Assembly (NCBI RefSeq): GCF_049846925.1
Contig: NZ_JBNCMT010000002.1
Location: forward strand, 163,186-227,185
Direction: 5' to 3'
Length of the DNA stretch: 64,000 nt
DNA from: Brevibacillus_H sp049846925
Lineage (GTDB): Bacteria > Bacillota > Bacilli > Brevibacillales > Brevibacillaceae
The notes under the pieces were generated by a model, which saw only the letters and a list, made by a program, of their open reading frames with translations, did not search any database and was not told the DNA's origin. Made by a program: the position numbers and the translations under genes. Shown piece after piece: positions 16,480 to 25,996 of this stretch (position 1 is the first letter of the stretch; each line of letters opens with the position of its first letter).

Positions 16480-16527
16480 AGGGCGGGTTACTACATTTCT
16501 TGTAGGGCTTGCCCTCTTTCTTTTTCT
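16480..16527 (+). terminator. Likely doxX terminator
   Basis: AGGGC (16480-16484) with GCCCT (16511-16515), and CTACA (16491-16495) with TGTAG (16501-16505), then CTTTCTTTTTCTT. The stem has internal loops. Confidence 0.5.
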
Positions 16528-16539
16528 TATCAAAACAAA

Positions 16540-16562
16540 AAGAACTGCATCTAGCAGTTCTT
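16540..16562 (-). terminator. Terminator of the GNAT gene
   Basis: AGAACTGC (16541-16548) pairs with GCAGTTCT (16554-16561). On the minus strand a TTTTTGTTTTG tract follows. Confidence 0.8.
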
Positions 16563-17237
16563 CTATACGCCCATCTGTGAAATGCAATCCATCAGAATTC
16601 GTTGGTCGATCCCGTTTACACTATAATATTTCTCTTTGTAAATGGCTCTGATAATCGCACTTACTTCCTTTTTGGAAAGGTGCTGATTTTCATAATTTTT
16701 GATATAGAAATTCAGCGGCACACGCTCACCGCCATCATGCAATGGCGGCTGATAGTAGTCGATTTCCTCGTATTTCCGATATCGATTCCGTTCAAAAAAA
16801 CGGCTTCGTTTGATACAATCCTGTTTCTCTTCCGGGGTTTGGACTACTTCCTGCTTTTCAGTCTCCAAGACGATACTCTGTATGGATGGGAATCCAGCCG
16901 ATTTGGCGTCCTCTGTCAGCAATTCCTCCATTTTGTACAACGTCTTTGTTCCCAGACCCTTGCTTCTTTTCGTTGGTGTTGCCGCAATATATACAATAAA
17001 ACCGGAATTGACCTCTTTGATATAGTGGCCTGTCGCAAAAGAAACAATTTGCTCTCCCTCCAAACCAATGAGGAAGTGGAAGTTATTAGCTGAGTTGTTT
17101 TTTGCGTACCGCAGACTCTCCCAAAAAATCTCGTGCGGTTCTCTAACTTCAAGGGGAAACGTATCGTCATAAAAAGCTAGTGCTTCCTCCACAAAGATAG
17201 GATTATCTACTGTGGCCTCAGCAAATTGAATAACCAT
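16563..17237 (-). CDS. GNAT-family acetyltransferase
   Basis: 224 aa from the ATG at 17237, which has AAGGAG 10 bases upstream; an in-frame TTG at 17264 would put that site inside the gene. The region SGFIVYIAATPTKRSKGLGTKTLYKMEELL contains the acetyl-CoA-binding loop (R/Q-x-x-G-x-G/A reads KRSKGLG). The C-terminal 70 residues are an extension with no recognised family. The substrate is unknown. Confidence 0.8.
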   Translation of the reverse strand: MVIQFAEATVDNPIFVEEALAFYDDTFPLEVREPHEIFWESLRYAKNNSANNFHFLIGLEGEQIVSFATGHYIKEVNSGFIVYIAATPTKRSKGLGTKTLYKMEELLTEDAKSAGFPSIQSIVLETEKQEVVQTPEEKQDCIKRSRFFERNRYRKYEEIDYYQPPLHDGGERVPLNFYIKNYENQHLSKKEVSAIIRAIYKEKYYSVNGIDQRILMDCISQMGV

Positions 17238-17340
17238 ACTCACAATCTCCTTTGAAACGATCAAAATTTCTTGATTGAAAGGTTGTCACAAAAAGTAATA
17301 CTATCACATTTTTTCACAAGATTCATAGACAAAAATATGA

Positions 17341-17377
17341 AAAAACCAACATCCTCAGTGAAGAGATGTCGGCTTTT
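17341..17377 (-). terminator. Terminator of the gal operon
   Basis: CCAACATC (17346-17353) and GATGTCGG (17365-17372) pair with one mismatch; T-run on the minus strand. It follows the ROK gene, the last of the operon. Confidence 0.65.
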
Positions 17378-17391
17378 GAAGATACTGTATG

Positions 17392-18621
17392 CTATTTGCT
17401 TACGCCTTCAGGAGTAAAGATTTTGGCGAGAAGCAATGTGAACGCTCCGATAGCCATTGCATTTTTACCCAGTTCACTGGTAACAATCTGAAGCGCATTC
17501 GTTGGCGTTTGCAATGCTCTCTCCTGTACGGTTCGTCTGAGCGAATCCAGCACATAATCGTTTGCTCTGAAGACACCCCCGGAGAGTATGATGCAAGATG
17601 GGTTGAACGAATTGATCAGGTTGGCAATCCCAACACCAAGGTACGTACCTGTCTCTTCCATGACACGAATAGCCAGTTGGTCTCCTGCAACCGCGGCACG
17701 GAAGATCTCTTCTCCGGTAACCTTGACTGGATCAGCACCACTGCCTGGCTTGTGCAAAATGCTCTGTTCTCCACTTGCAATTGCTCGCTCAACACGTGCT
17801 TCCATCGAAGGTCCTGATGCCAATGCTTCCAGACAGCCGGTATTGCCGCAACTACACTGGGGTCCATGCAAATCAATGGTTGTATGTCCGATCTCTCCAG
17901 CAGTAAATGATGCTCCCTGATACAACCGTCCGTCGAGTATGATTCCTGCTCCAATCCCTGTTCCTACGTTAACGCAGACAAAGTGGCTCAAACCCTGCCC
18001 TTGACCGAACCAGCTCTCACCCAGCGCCAAGGCCCTCACGTCATTATCTACTTCTACTGGAAGAGAAAACTTCGTCTCCAACACTTCTTTTATTTTCACA
18101 TTTCGCAATGGGATATTCGGAGCAAAAATCGAGATACCCTGGATCGGATCGACAAGTCCATGCATGCCTACGCCGATTCCCAAAAAGGAAGATTGCTCTG
18201 CTTTTGAATCCTGCATGACTTGCCGAATCAATTCTTTGAGCATGCGCAGATATTCGGCTTCTGTGGGTCCCTTTCCGACAAGCACTTCTTGCTCTGCCAT
18301 GATACTGCCATCTACAGTCGCCGCTACAGCTCGTATCTTTTTCGCACCAGCATACACTCCTACTACATGGAATGCTTCAGCATTCAGCCGCAGCAGGATG
18401 GGCTTCCTTCCGCCAGAAGATTCGCCCCGCTCGCTTTCCAAAATCCAGTTTTCCTCCAACAGTTCATTCGCGATGTTGGTTACCGTTGGTGGGGTGAGTT
18501 CAGTCAGCTTGGCAATTTCTGCTCGTGAAATCGGTCCGTGTAGCCGTATGATATTGAGGATGATCGACTTGTTCAGCGATTTCATCCACTGAAAACTTCC
18601 CGTCTGCATTGATTTAGACAT
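17392..18621 (-). CDS. ROK-family transcriptional regulator (XylR/NagC-like) of the gal operon
   Basis: 409 aa. An N-terminal MarR-like winged helix (residues about 15-75, PISRAEIAKLTELTPPTVTNI) precedes a ROK sugar-kinase-like domain. VNVGTGIGAGIIL is the phosphate-binding loop, the EIGH motif is present, and the zinc motif reads CSCGNTGC. It lies last in the galT-galK-galE-M24 operon, 53 bp after the M24 gene, so it probably represses this operon and is released by galactose or a related sugar. The actual effector is not shown by the sequence. Confidence 0.92.
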   Translation of the reverse strand: MSKSMQTGSFQWMKSLNKSIILNIIRLHGPISRAEIAKLTELTPPTVTNIANELLEENWILESERGESSGGRKPILLRLNAEAFHVVGVYAGAKKIRAVAATVDGSIMAEQEVLVGKGPTEAEYLRMLKELIRQVMQDSKAEQSSFLGIGVGMHGLVDPIQGISIFAPNIPLRNVKIKEVLETKFSLPVEVDNDVRALALGESWFGQGQGLSHFVCVNVGTGIGAGIILDGRLYQGASFTAGEIGHTTIDLHGPQCSCGNTGCLEALASGPSMEARVERAIASGEQSILHKPGSGADPVKVTGEEIFRAAVAGDQLAIRVMEETGTYLGVGIANLINSFNPSCIILSGGVFRANDYVLDSLRRTVQERALQTPTNALQIVTSELGKNAMAIGAFTLLLAKIFTPEGVSK

Positions 18622-18674
18622 TGGTCTCTTCCTTTTTCACGTACTATGAAAACAGGGGCAAGTTCCTCCCCAAC

Positions 18675-19790
18675 TTAGGAGAGTACCAGCACATCTGGTC
18701 GTTTATATGTTACCCCATCTCGTTCCACAAGCAAATACCCCCATTCACCTGTGTACGTAAGGAATTCATTAGCCTGCTCGCCTACCAGGATCGTATCTTC
18801 TGACTTGATTCCACGAATCGCCGGATTCCAGGCAAATGCCTGATGTAGCTGAACAACACCAGGAGACTCGGAAGTAGCAAGGAATTCACGAGAAGCGTAG
18901 CCGGTTGGCCCTCCCTGATGCAAATAGCGCCAGTCATCCGGGAACCCCATTTGTCGGTAGCTTTCAATCCCTGTGTTGAACACCTCACAGATCGCCTTGC
19001 CTGGTCTGGTTGCTGCGTTCATACTCACGTCTATCTGTGCCAGTTTTGCTTTATTTACCCGAATTTCCTCAGGGAGTGGTCCGAAGTGAACAAATCGGGT
19101 CACATTGGCGACCAACCCGAATTTCTCCCCGCAAAGAACCAGCATGGCGTATTTGTCCAGTTTCTTGGCTGTTGGAATCGGGTGGCGGTAGTTTAGAATT
19201 CTGTCATCCGTAGCAACCAACAAAACCTGCGGGTTGATTCCGTGTGCCATCACTTTGGATGCAAGCAGCGCCTGAATTTGAAATTCAGTCATACCCGGCT
19301 GGATTTCACGGCAAGTAGCTTCAATCGCTCTGGCAGACGCTTGACACAACCAGCGATATTTATTCTGCTCATCTTCATTCAGTACATAAGAGAGTTTAGC
19401 AATTTCGGTCCCTAGTACCAAAACATCCGGGAGAAAAGAAGAAGCTTGAACGGTATCTGTTCCCATTCTTTTATTCTGGCAGCGAGCAACAATCGCCGGT
19501 TCCACACTCTCATGCCACTCCGTAGTTAGCCACTCCACATCCAACCCGTTCATTTCTTCTTCCTTGATGCGGGCGGACTCCATTTGATTGGTGATGCAAA
19601 TAACCCGGTCCGAAAAAATGAGGAAATCCGAAACTCCTTGCTCTGTCGTTTGAACGATATAATTGGATTGTCCGCTTGTCAACCAGGAGAAGCTTCTGCG
19701 CTTACGCAACAAAAGGCCATCGAGTTGCTTTTTGTCCATCAATTCTCGCAGCTTTCTAATCCGTTCATCAAAAACAGCTTGCTTCGTCAT
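18675..19790 (-). CDS. M24 (aminopeptidase P/creatinase fold) protein with degenerate metal site
   Basis: 371 aa with the creatinase-type N-domain and the pita-bread C-domain. In active M24 peptidases the metal is held by D, D, H, E and E. Here the motif usually reading DxG...D.TR reads LCGEKFG...ANVTRF, the TIEP-type glutamate reads AWNP, and the GHGxG region reads HQGGPTGY. Only the last Glu (KSEDTIL) remains. So it is probably not a metallopeptidase; creatinase shows that the fold can work without metal. It sits between galE and the ROK gene, 27 bp after galE, so a role in galactoside metabolism is possible but unproven. Confidence 0.82.
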   Translation of the reverse strand: MTKQAVFDERIRKLRELMDKKQLDGLLLRKRRSFSWLTSGQSNYIVQTTEQGVSDFLIFSDRVICITNQMESARIKEEEMNGLDVEWLTTEWHESVEPAIVARCQNKRMGTDTVQASSFLPDVLVLGTEIAKLSYVLNEDEQNKYRWLCQASARAIEATCREIQPGMTEFQIQALLASKVMAHGINPQVLLVATDDRILNYRHPIPTAKKLDKYAMLVLCGEKFGLVANVTRFVHFGPLPEEIRVNKAKLAQIDVSMNAATRPGKAICEVFNTGIESYRQMGFPDDWRYLHQGGPTGYASREFLATSESPGVVQLHQAFAWNPAIRGIKSEDTILVGEQANEFLTYTGEWGYLLVERDGVTYKRPDVLVLS

Positions 19791-19817
19791 ATTTACACCC
19801 CCGTCCGCTAGATTTGC

Positions 19818-20804
19818 CTAACTGTCGTACCCGTTGGGATGGGTGCGATGCCAGTCCCATGCACTCTGAATGATGGTGTTGAGATCCGATTGAGCTGGAA
19901 TCCAGCCTAATTCAGCCTTTGCCTTCTCAGGGGAGGCAATCAGAACAGCCGGGTCGCCTGCGCGTCTTGTTTCCATTCGAACAGGAATCGGATGCTTAGT
20001 AATTCGTCGAACCTCTTCTATGACCTCATTCACAGAAAACCCTGTCCCGTTCCCCAAATTGTAGATCCCGCTCTCTTCTTTTTCACGCAGGCGCTTCAAG
20101 GCGAGGTAGTGGGCATTAGCCAAATCCATGACATGGACATAATCTCGAATACAAGTACCATCCTTTGTTGGATAATCATCACCAAAGACAGAAATATACT
20201 CACGTTGCCCGAGTGCGACTTGCAAAATAATCGGGATCAGGTGACTCTCGGGACGGTGATCCTCTCCGATTTGCCCATTCGGATGAGCACCTGCTGCATT
20301 AAAGTAACGAAGGGAGACAGACTTGATGCCATACGCTTGGTCGCACCAATTCAGCATGTGTTCAATTGCCAGCTTGGTTTCCCCATACGGGCTGGTCGGC
20401 TCGGTCGGGTCTGACTCTTTGATCGGAATGTGTTTCGGCTCCCCGTAAGTCGCTGCCGTTGAAGAGAAGACGATTTTTTTTACACCATAACGGTTCATTG
20501 TCTCCAGAAGGTTGATTGCTGCTCCTACATTGTTGCGATAATATTTCAATGGTTCAGTCACACTTTCACCAACGAGCGAACTTGCTGCGAAGTGAATGAC
20601 TGCTTCAATGGTATGAGAAGTGAAGATCTGGTCAAGCAGTGCCGTATCGTGGATATTTCCCTGATAAAAGTGATTCCCCAATGATGCCAGCTTGTGCCCG
20701 GTTGCGAGATTGTCCAATACGATTACTTCTTCACCGTGCGAAAGAAATTCAGCAACCGTATGACTGCCAATAAACCCAGCTCCACCTGTAACTAAAATGG
20801 CCAT
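19818..20804 (-). CDS. galE: UDP-glucose 4-epimerase GalE
   Basis: 328 aa short-chain dehydrogenase-like enzyme. The NAD-binding GGAGFIGSHTV motif is at the start, catalytic Ser is in VFSSTAATYG, and Tyr/Lys in SPYGETK. It interconverts UDP-galactose and UDP-glucose, the last Leloir step. Its start overlaps the end of galK by 13 bp, which points to translational coupling. Confidence 0.97.
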   Translation of the reverse strand: MAILVTGGAGFIGSHTVAEFLSHGEEVIVLDNLATGHKLASLGNHFYQGNIHDTALLDQIFTSHTIEAVIHFAASSLVGESVTEPLKYYRNNVGAAINLLETMNRYGVKKIVFSSTAATYGEPKHIPIKESDPTEPTSPYGETKLAIEHMLNWCDQAYGIKSVSLRYFNAAGAHPNGQIGEDHRPESHLIPIILQVALGQREYISVFGDDYPTKDGTCIRDYVHVMDLANAHYLALKRLREKEESGIYNLGNGTGFSVNEVIEEVRRITKHPIPVRMETRRAGDPAVLIASPEKAKAELGWIPAQSDLNTIIQSAWDWHRTHPNGYDS

Positions 20805-21967
20805 GTTTTATCCTCCCCCACTGCAATCTCTCTTGCACCTTCCCCAAGGTTGCATACATAGAAATCGGCTGTAAAGCCAGTTTTTTGTGTGTATTGTTGT
20901 GCTACGCTGTTTCCAAATTCAGCCAATCGCTCCTTGTGCACGACGTTAACCGTACATCCACCAAATCCTGCACCTGTCATTCTGGCACCGATGCAGCCTT
21001 CCATTTGAAGCGCTTCTTCCACCAACGTATCAAGCTCAAAGCAGGAGACTTCATAAAAGTGACGTAACGAATGGTGGGATGCAACCATATACTGTCCGAA
21101 TCTGATCAAATCACCTTGTTTTAGCGCCTCGGTTGATTGTTTAACCCGATCGTTTTCATAGACGACGTGCTCCAGGCGGTTGCTGATCGTTGGAATTTTA
21201 ATGAGCTCACGAACCTTTTCCCATTCATCGACCGACACACTACCCAAGTCTTTCGCTTCTGCCAGCTTGCTTTGAATGATGGTAAATCCATCTTCACATT
21301 CCTGTCTTCGCTCATTGTATTTGGAATCTGCCAGTTCTCGTCGCTTGTTGCTATTGATGACAACGAGTCGATAGTCTCCGAGAGTAAGTGGCACATAGCG
21401 ATACTCCAATGTATTGCAACGTAAAAACATGGCGTGATCTTGTTTCCCCATTCCTACTGCGAACTGATCCATAATACCGCAGTTGACTCCCATGTACTGA
21501 TTCTCTGCTTGTTGTGTCAACTTCACCAAATCAATGATAGAAAGCTCTGCATTTGCAAGCGCACACACCCCGATTGCAGTGACCATCTCGATGGAAGCAG
21601 AGGATGAGAGACCTGCACCATTCGGAATATTGCCGTGAAAGAGGATATCAAATCCACCAAAATCTACTCCACGCTGCTTTAACAAGGACAAAACACCCTT
21701 CGGATAGTTCCCCCACCCGTCTTCTGCACGAAACTCGAGATGATTTGTATCGCAGGTAACGACGTGTGCAAATGAGGTTGAAGCCATTCGAAGACAATCG
21801 TCCTGGCGTTTGCGGATCGCCATCCATGTACCGAAATCCAATGCAGCAGGTAATACATATCCGCCGCTGTAATCGGTATGATCCCCAATCAGGTTTACTC
21901 GGCCCGGTGCAAAAAACAGTCGAATCGATTCCGATGAACCACCAAAACGTTCGAGAAATTGTTTCAT
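20792..21967 (-). CDS. galK: Galactokinase GalK
   Basis: 391 aa GHMP kinase. The galactokinase signature (PGRVNLIGDHTDYSGGYVLPAA), the ATP-binding GAGLSSSASIEM loop and the C-terminal MTGAGFGGCTVN motif are all present. It phosphorylates galactose to galactose-1-phosphate with ATP in the cytoplasm. It overlaps galT by 4 bp (ATGA) and galE by 13 bp. Confidence 0.97.
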   Translation of the reverse strand: MKQFLERFGGSSESIRLFFAPGRVNLIGDHTDYSGGYVLPAALDFGTWMAIRKRQDDCLRMASTSFAHVVTCDTNHLEFRAEDGWGNYPKGVLSLLKQRGVDFGGFDILFHGNIPNGAGLSSSASIEMVTAIGVCALANAELSIIDLVKLTQQAENQYMGVNCGIMDQFAVGMGKQDHAMFLRCNTLEYRYVPLTLGDYRLVVINSNKRRELADSKYNERRQECEDGFTIIQSKLAEAKDLGSVSVDEWEKVRELIKIPTISNRLEHVVYENDRVKQSTEALKQGDLIRFGQYMVASHHSLRHFYEVSCFELDTLVEEALQMEGCIGARMTGAGFGGCTVNVVHKERLAEFGNSVAQQYTQKTGFTADFYVCNLGEGAREIAVGEDKTWPF

Positions 21968-22950
21968 CGCAGAGACCTTCCTTCTTTTTGCAAATAGCGC
22001 TGATACGCTTCACGCAGTTTCTCAGATGTTTCCTCGACCGCATGCGGGTTGCAAGCTGCCCATGCCCCCATTTCGGAGGAAGCGTAGTATTTGATTTTAC
22101 TCGCTTCACGAAGAGGTGTATAAAACTCAATGTGGAAGTGATAGTAGTTATCTACATTCTCATCGTTTACGGGCCGTTGGTGGATTACCATCATATACGG
22201 GAACAGCTTGTCAAATAGACAGTCCATGGCTCCAGTCATGTCTTTGAGCATTTCCGCCAAACTGCGTCTCTCTTTTTCCGTGAAGTCGGACAACGCTGTT
22301 TTATGACTTTTACTTACGATAAACAGGCCGTACGGATAATCTGTAAAGAATGGGATGTACGCAATGAAGTCGTCGTTTTCATGAATTACTCGCTCTTGGA
22401 AAGCCTTCTCTTCCCGGTTCATGTCACAGATTAAACACGTTCCGTGCACTGCATGGTGCCTCTTGCAATTTTCCAACTCGGTTCTGATCTTCAACGGCAT
22501 TTGTGAGTAGGCGTAGATTTGTCCATGTGGGTGAGGCATTGTCACACCGCATTCTTCTCCACGGTTTTCGAAAATGAGAATATATTTGTGTTTTGGTTCC
22601 TTGCTCAGCTCGACAAAACGGTCCGTCCAAAGAGCGACCAGCTTCTCAATATGCTGGGCAGGAAGCTCTGGCAGTGTGACAGTATGTTCAGGAGAATAGA
22701 GGATGACTTCGCATTTTCCATACGCTTTTTCCGTACGGTAAAGAGATGAGCCAACAGGATCTGGCTCGGGCGGAGACGGCATCAAAGCAGGAAAGTCATT
22801 GTTGTAGCAGAGAACGTCGTATTCGTCCGGCACTTTCCCTGAGCCTGGGCAAAACGGACAATAATCTTTTGGCATGGTCGGGCGATGTGCTCGATGGGAA
22901 GCAACCATCGTCCAGTCGCCAAGAAGAGGGTTATAACGCAATTCGGCCAA
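21964..22950 (-). CDS. galT: Galactose-1-phosphate uridylyltransferase GalT
   Basis: 328 aa. The TTG at 22950 is preferred because GGAGGAG lies 6 bases upstream and the protein then begins with the family start AELRYNPLLGDW; an ATG at 22965 would contain that site. The active-site HPHGQ motif is present (TMPHPHGQIYAYS), with Cys pairs in CPFCPG and CLIC for metal. It transfers UMP from UDP-glucose to galactose-1-phosphate, giving glucose-1-phosphate and UDP-galactose. First gene of the operon. Confidence 0.96.
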   Translation of the reverse strand: MAELRYNPLLGDWTMVASHRAHRPTMPKDYCPFCPGSGKVPDEYDVLCYNNDFPALMPSPPEPDPVGSSLYRTEKAYGKCEVILYSPEHTVTLPELPAQHIEKLVALWTDRFVELSKEPKHKYILIFENRGEECGVTMPHPHGQIYAYSQMPLKIRTELENCKRHHAVHGTCLICDMNREEKAFQERVIHENDDFIAYIPFFTDYPYGLFIVSKSHKTALSDFTEKERRSLAEMLKDMTGAMDCLFDKLFPYMMVIHQRPVNDENVDNYYHFHIEFYTPLREASKIKYYASSEMGAWAACNPHAVEETSEKLREAYQRYLQKEGRSLR

Positions 22951-22998
22951 TTGTATCTCCTCCATCTATTGTGTATAATAAAACTCGTTATCCATAAC

Positions 22999-23019
22999 TT
23001 AATTAAATTAATTAATTAA
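22999..23019. promoter_or_regulatory. AT-only palindromic block in the galT/pgcA divergent promoter region
   Basis: TTAATTAAATTAATTAATTAA contains overlapping TTAATTAA palindromes. It lies about 50 bases before the galT start and 100 before pgcA, a position suitable for the ROK repressor. Assignment as an operator is a guess. Confidence 0.35.
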
Positions 23020-23120
23020 CTTCTTATTATCTTAGTATGTATGTGTTTCATTTGCAATTCTTTTATGGTTAATTTCAGTTTCATCTATATACTTTGAACT
23101 TTTGTCAGGAGGCTAAACCC

Positions 23121-24818
23121 ATGTCAGATTACACGGTACCCTATGAACGTTGGAAAAATCATCGAGGACTCCCCTCGTACCTTGCCAACGATCTGTCATC
23201 CATTTCCAGTGAAAAGGAAATCGAGGATCGCTTTTACCGCTATCTTCAATTTGGCACAGCAGGACTACGTGGGATCATCGGTGCCGGAACGAATCGAATC
23301 AATACCTATATCATTCGTCGTGCAACACATGGATTTGCTCAATTCCTCCTGCGTCAGGGAGACTCTTCTGCACAAAAAAGTGTAGTGATTGCCTATGACT
23401 CCCGCCATTTCTCCGAAGACTTCGCCAGGGAAGCGGCAGGAAGTCTCGCCTATCATGGCATCATGGTGTATCTCTTTGAGGAACTTCGCCCTACACCTAT
23501 GCTCTCTTTTGCTGTACGTCATCTTGGTGCATCTGGCGGAATCGTGATTACAGCAAGCCACAATCCTCCTGAATACAACGGATACAAGGTATATAACCCA
23601 CAAGGCGGACAAATTTCGACGAAAATTGCCCAGGAAATTTCTCAGTATATCAACTCACTCGAAGACGAGCTCACCTTGCCAGCAATTACTGCTGAAGAAG
23701 CCATCCAAAAAGGATTTCTCGAAATGATTGGCACTGACATTGATGAAGCGTATCAAGCCAAGCTTCGTACGCTTTTGTCTACGAATGCTTCTGTCTTGCA
23801 TGCTGCCAAGGATATAAACATTACCTTTACTCCTTTACACGGAACTGGAAACCGTCCATTAATGAACGCCCTTCAAAATGCAGGCTTTGTGCAAGCACAG
23901 CTTGTTGCAGCGCAAGCCAGTCCCGACCCGAACTTCTCTACGGTCTCTTCCCCCAATCCGGAGGAGCCTATTGCCTTTCAACTTGCTATCCATCACGCCA
24001 AAGACAATGCATCTGAACTGATTCTGGCAACGGACCCCGATGCAGACCGTCTCGGTTTGGCCGTTCGAACCATAAATGGAGAATATGGGATTATCTCCGG
24101 CAACCAGATTGGTGCTTTGTTGCTTCATTATGTTTTGGATCAAAAGAAAGCCACTGGTTCATTGCCAGGCAATGCAGTTGTAGTAAAAACCATCGTCACT
24201 TCTGAATTGGGACGCGCCATTGCCGACTCATTTGGTGTAACCATGCAGGAGACACTTACTGGATTCAAATATATTGCCGAGAAAATAGAAGACTTTCAAC
24301 AAACCGGCTCTCACACATTTCTGTTTGGATACGAAGAGAGCAATGGCTATTTAATCGGTGACTTTGTCCGTGATAAAGATGCCATCCAGGCAGGACTCCT
24401 TCTCTCGGAAATGGCTGCTTTTTATAAAGAAAAGGAAAAATCTCTGCTTGATGTACTGAATGATCTGTACAAGGAACACGGATATTTCACAGATGATCTG
24501 TTGTCCTTTACATTAAAAGGACGAGAAGGCGCTGAGAAAATATCAAAAATGATGAATGCTGTCCGAACAACAACTCCTTCGCAGATTGCCGGAATTGCTG
24601 TAATAGAATCCAAAGATTATCTCCCCGGAATTGAAGGGCTCCCCTCTTCTGATGTCGTGAAATTATTGTTGGAGGATGGAAGCTGGCTTGCGTTCCGCCC
24701 TTCTGGTACGGAACCAAAAATGAAGGTGTATTTCGGAGTTGTTGATACATCCCGTGAGGCTTCTGTTCAAAAGGTGAGTAAATTGAAGGAAGCTGTATTG
24801 GAGTTGTTGGGGAATTAA
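23121..24818 (+). CDS. pgcA: Alpha-phosphoglucomutase (PgcA-like phosphohexomutase)
   Basis: 565 aa from the ATG at 23121, with AGGAGG nine bases upstream (a TTG at 23094 would include this site). Phosphoserine loop VITASHNPPEYNGYK, metal loop ATDPDADRLG, sugar loop FGYEESNGYL and phosphate loop FRPSGTEPK are all intact. It converts glucose-1-phosphate to glucose-6-phosphate, linking the Leloir pathway to glycolysis, and is transcribed divergently from galTKE. Confidence 0.95.
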   Translation: MSDYTVPYERWKNHRGLPSYLANDLSSISSEKEIEDRFYRYLQFGTAGLRGIIGAGTNRINTYIIRRATHGFAQFLLRQGDSSAQKSVVIAYDSRHFSEDFAREAAGSLAYHGIMVYLFEELRPTPMLSFAVRHLGASGGIVITASHNPPEYNGYKVYNPQGGQISTKIAQEISQYINSLEDELTLPAITAEEAIQKGFLEMIGTDIDEAYQAKLRTLLSTNASVLHAAKDINITFTPLHGTGNRPLMNALQNAGFVQAQLVAAQASPDPNFSTVSSPNPEEPIAFQLAIHHAKDNASELILATDPDADRLGLAVRTINGEYGIISGNQIGALLLHYVLDQKKATGSLPGNAVVVKTIVTSELGRAIADSFGVTMQETLTGFKYIAEKIEDFQQTGSHTFLFGYEESNGYLIGDFVRDKDAIQAGLLLSEMAAFYKEKEKSLLDVLNDLYKEHGYFTDDLLSFTLKGREGAEKISKMMNAVRTTTPSQIAGIAVIESKDYLPGIEGLPSSDVVKLLLEDGSWLAFRPSGTEPKMKVYFGVVDTSREASVQKVSKLKEAVLELLGN

Positions 24819-24846
24819 CAATCACCAGTCAGGCAGGACCGCATAG

Positions 24847-24885
24847 AAAAAGGCTGACGAGGTTTTGTTCGTCAGCCTTTTGTCG
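24847..24885. terminator. Bidirectional terminator between pgcA and the methyltransferase gene
   Basis: AAAGGCTGACGA pairs with TCGTCAGCCTTT (24849-24860 with 24869-24880), with A/T runs on both sides. Confidence 0.88.
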
Positions 24886-24912
24886 TCTCCAATCATATCA
24901 TTTCATAAAAAA

Positions 24913-25665
24913 CTAATCGACTTTTCTCATGATATAAAAGACGTACCCGTAGTGTTTTCCGTATTTTTGATACATAGTGACTTCGTATTGTTGTTCGTCC
25001 AGACTGTTCAGGACATCCGCCTGATCTCGATACGTTTCTCTCAGGTCGCTGATCCGCTGTTCAATCGGTTGATAATACCCCCACCAACCTGCTTCCTCTA
25101 GCACAAAGGAATCTACCAATTCATAACCCGCATTTTGGATTATCTCCAGATTTTCACGAATCGTTTTCATCGCAGGATAGTTCATAGACCAGAACGCCTC
25201 GATCTCTTCCGGCCTCCCAACATCATCAGTAAGCCATGTCAGTTCCGAAGCAATCAGGAACCCATTGGACTTCAAGAGAGGTCGCCACTCGATCAGTCCT
25301 TTTTCAAACCCGATAATGTAAATCGCACCTTCCGACCAGATCAAATCAAACTCATTGGCTTCGAAAGGCAGTGTGAACATTGAAGCATTCATTGGTTTAA
25401 CCCGCTCTGCCACACCAGCCTCATCTGCTCTCTTGCTTACCTCGTTCAAAAATGGCTCATGCTGATCAACGGCAGTTATCGATCCTTTTGTCAAACGAGT
25501 TAGTTCAATCGTCTGCATTCCTGGGCCGCATCCTACATCGAGTATCGCAGGTTTTGCTGGCAACTGATCCTGAACTCTCTCAAATGCTTTGCGTGTTGCT
25601 TCATTCGTACCTGGACCCTCTCGTGGCAGATTGGAGTGAATTTCCCAAAATATATGTTTGCTCAT
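24913..25665 (-). CDS. Class I SAM-dependent methyltransferase
   Basis: 250 aa. Motif I ILDVGCGPGMQTIEL, the acidic SAM loop ITAVDQHEPFLNEV, and motif IV-like FDLIWSEGAIYIIGFEKGL. The methyl acceptor is unknown. Single gene convergent with pgcA; a shared terminator separates them. Confidence 0.88.
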   Translation of the reverse strand: MSKHIFWEIHSNLPREGPGTNEATRKAFERVQDQLPAKPAILDVGCGPGMQTIELTRLTKGSITAVDQHEPFLNEVSKRADEAGVAERVKPMNASMFTLPFEANEFDLIWSEGAIYIIGFEKGLIEWRPLLKSNGFLIASELTWLTDDVGRPEEIEAFWSMNYPAMKTIRENLEIIQNAGYELVDSFVLEEAGWWGYYQPIEQRISDLRETYRDQADVLNSLDEQQYEVTMYQKYGKHYGYVFYIMRKVD

Positions 25666-25996
25666 TGTCGTATCCCCTTATCCCATTCATTTTCTTTGGA
25701 TAGTAGGAGAACAACTTAGTTAACCTTATTGTTTTCCCCTACCCGCTTGCATGCTGAGGTGATTTGCTTCCATTCTTACCGACATCCCAACCACTCCTTT
25801 GCTAAAACAAAACTTTACAACAATGTTACTATATAGGTAAATAATTCCTTAATCAAGAACATTGTGTTACGATAACTATCATTGCCTCTATTCATTTCAG
25901 ACCTGAGACCGAGAAACAACCCTTCTATAGCCAGATACACATTTTTTGGAAATCGTTTAAGCTTATAAGAAGTACAAGACGTAAAGGAGAGTCAGC
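25666..25996. other. Intergenic stretch without a recognised gene
   Basis: AT-rich. Both flanking genes start here (a methyltransferase to the left on the minus strand, a small ORF to the right on the plus strand), so it should hold two promoters. A TATAAG box near 25966 is a possible -10. Nothing else is visible. Confidence 0.4.
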
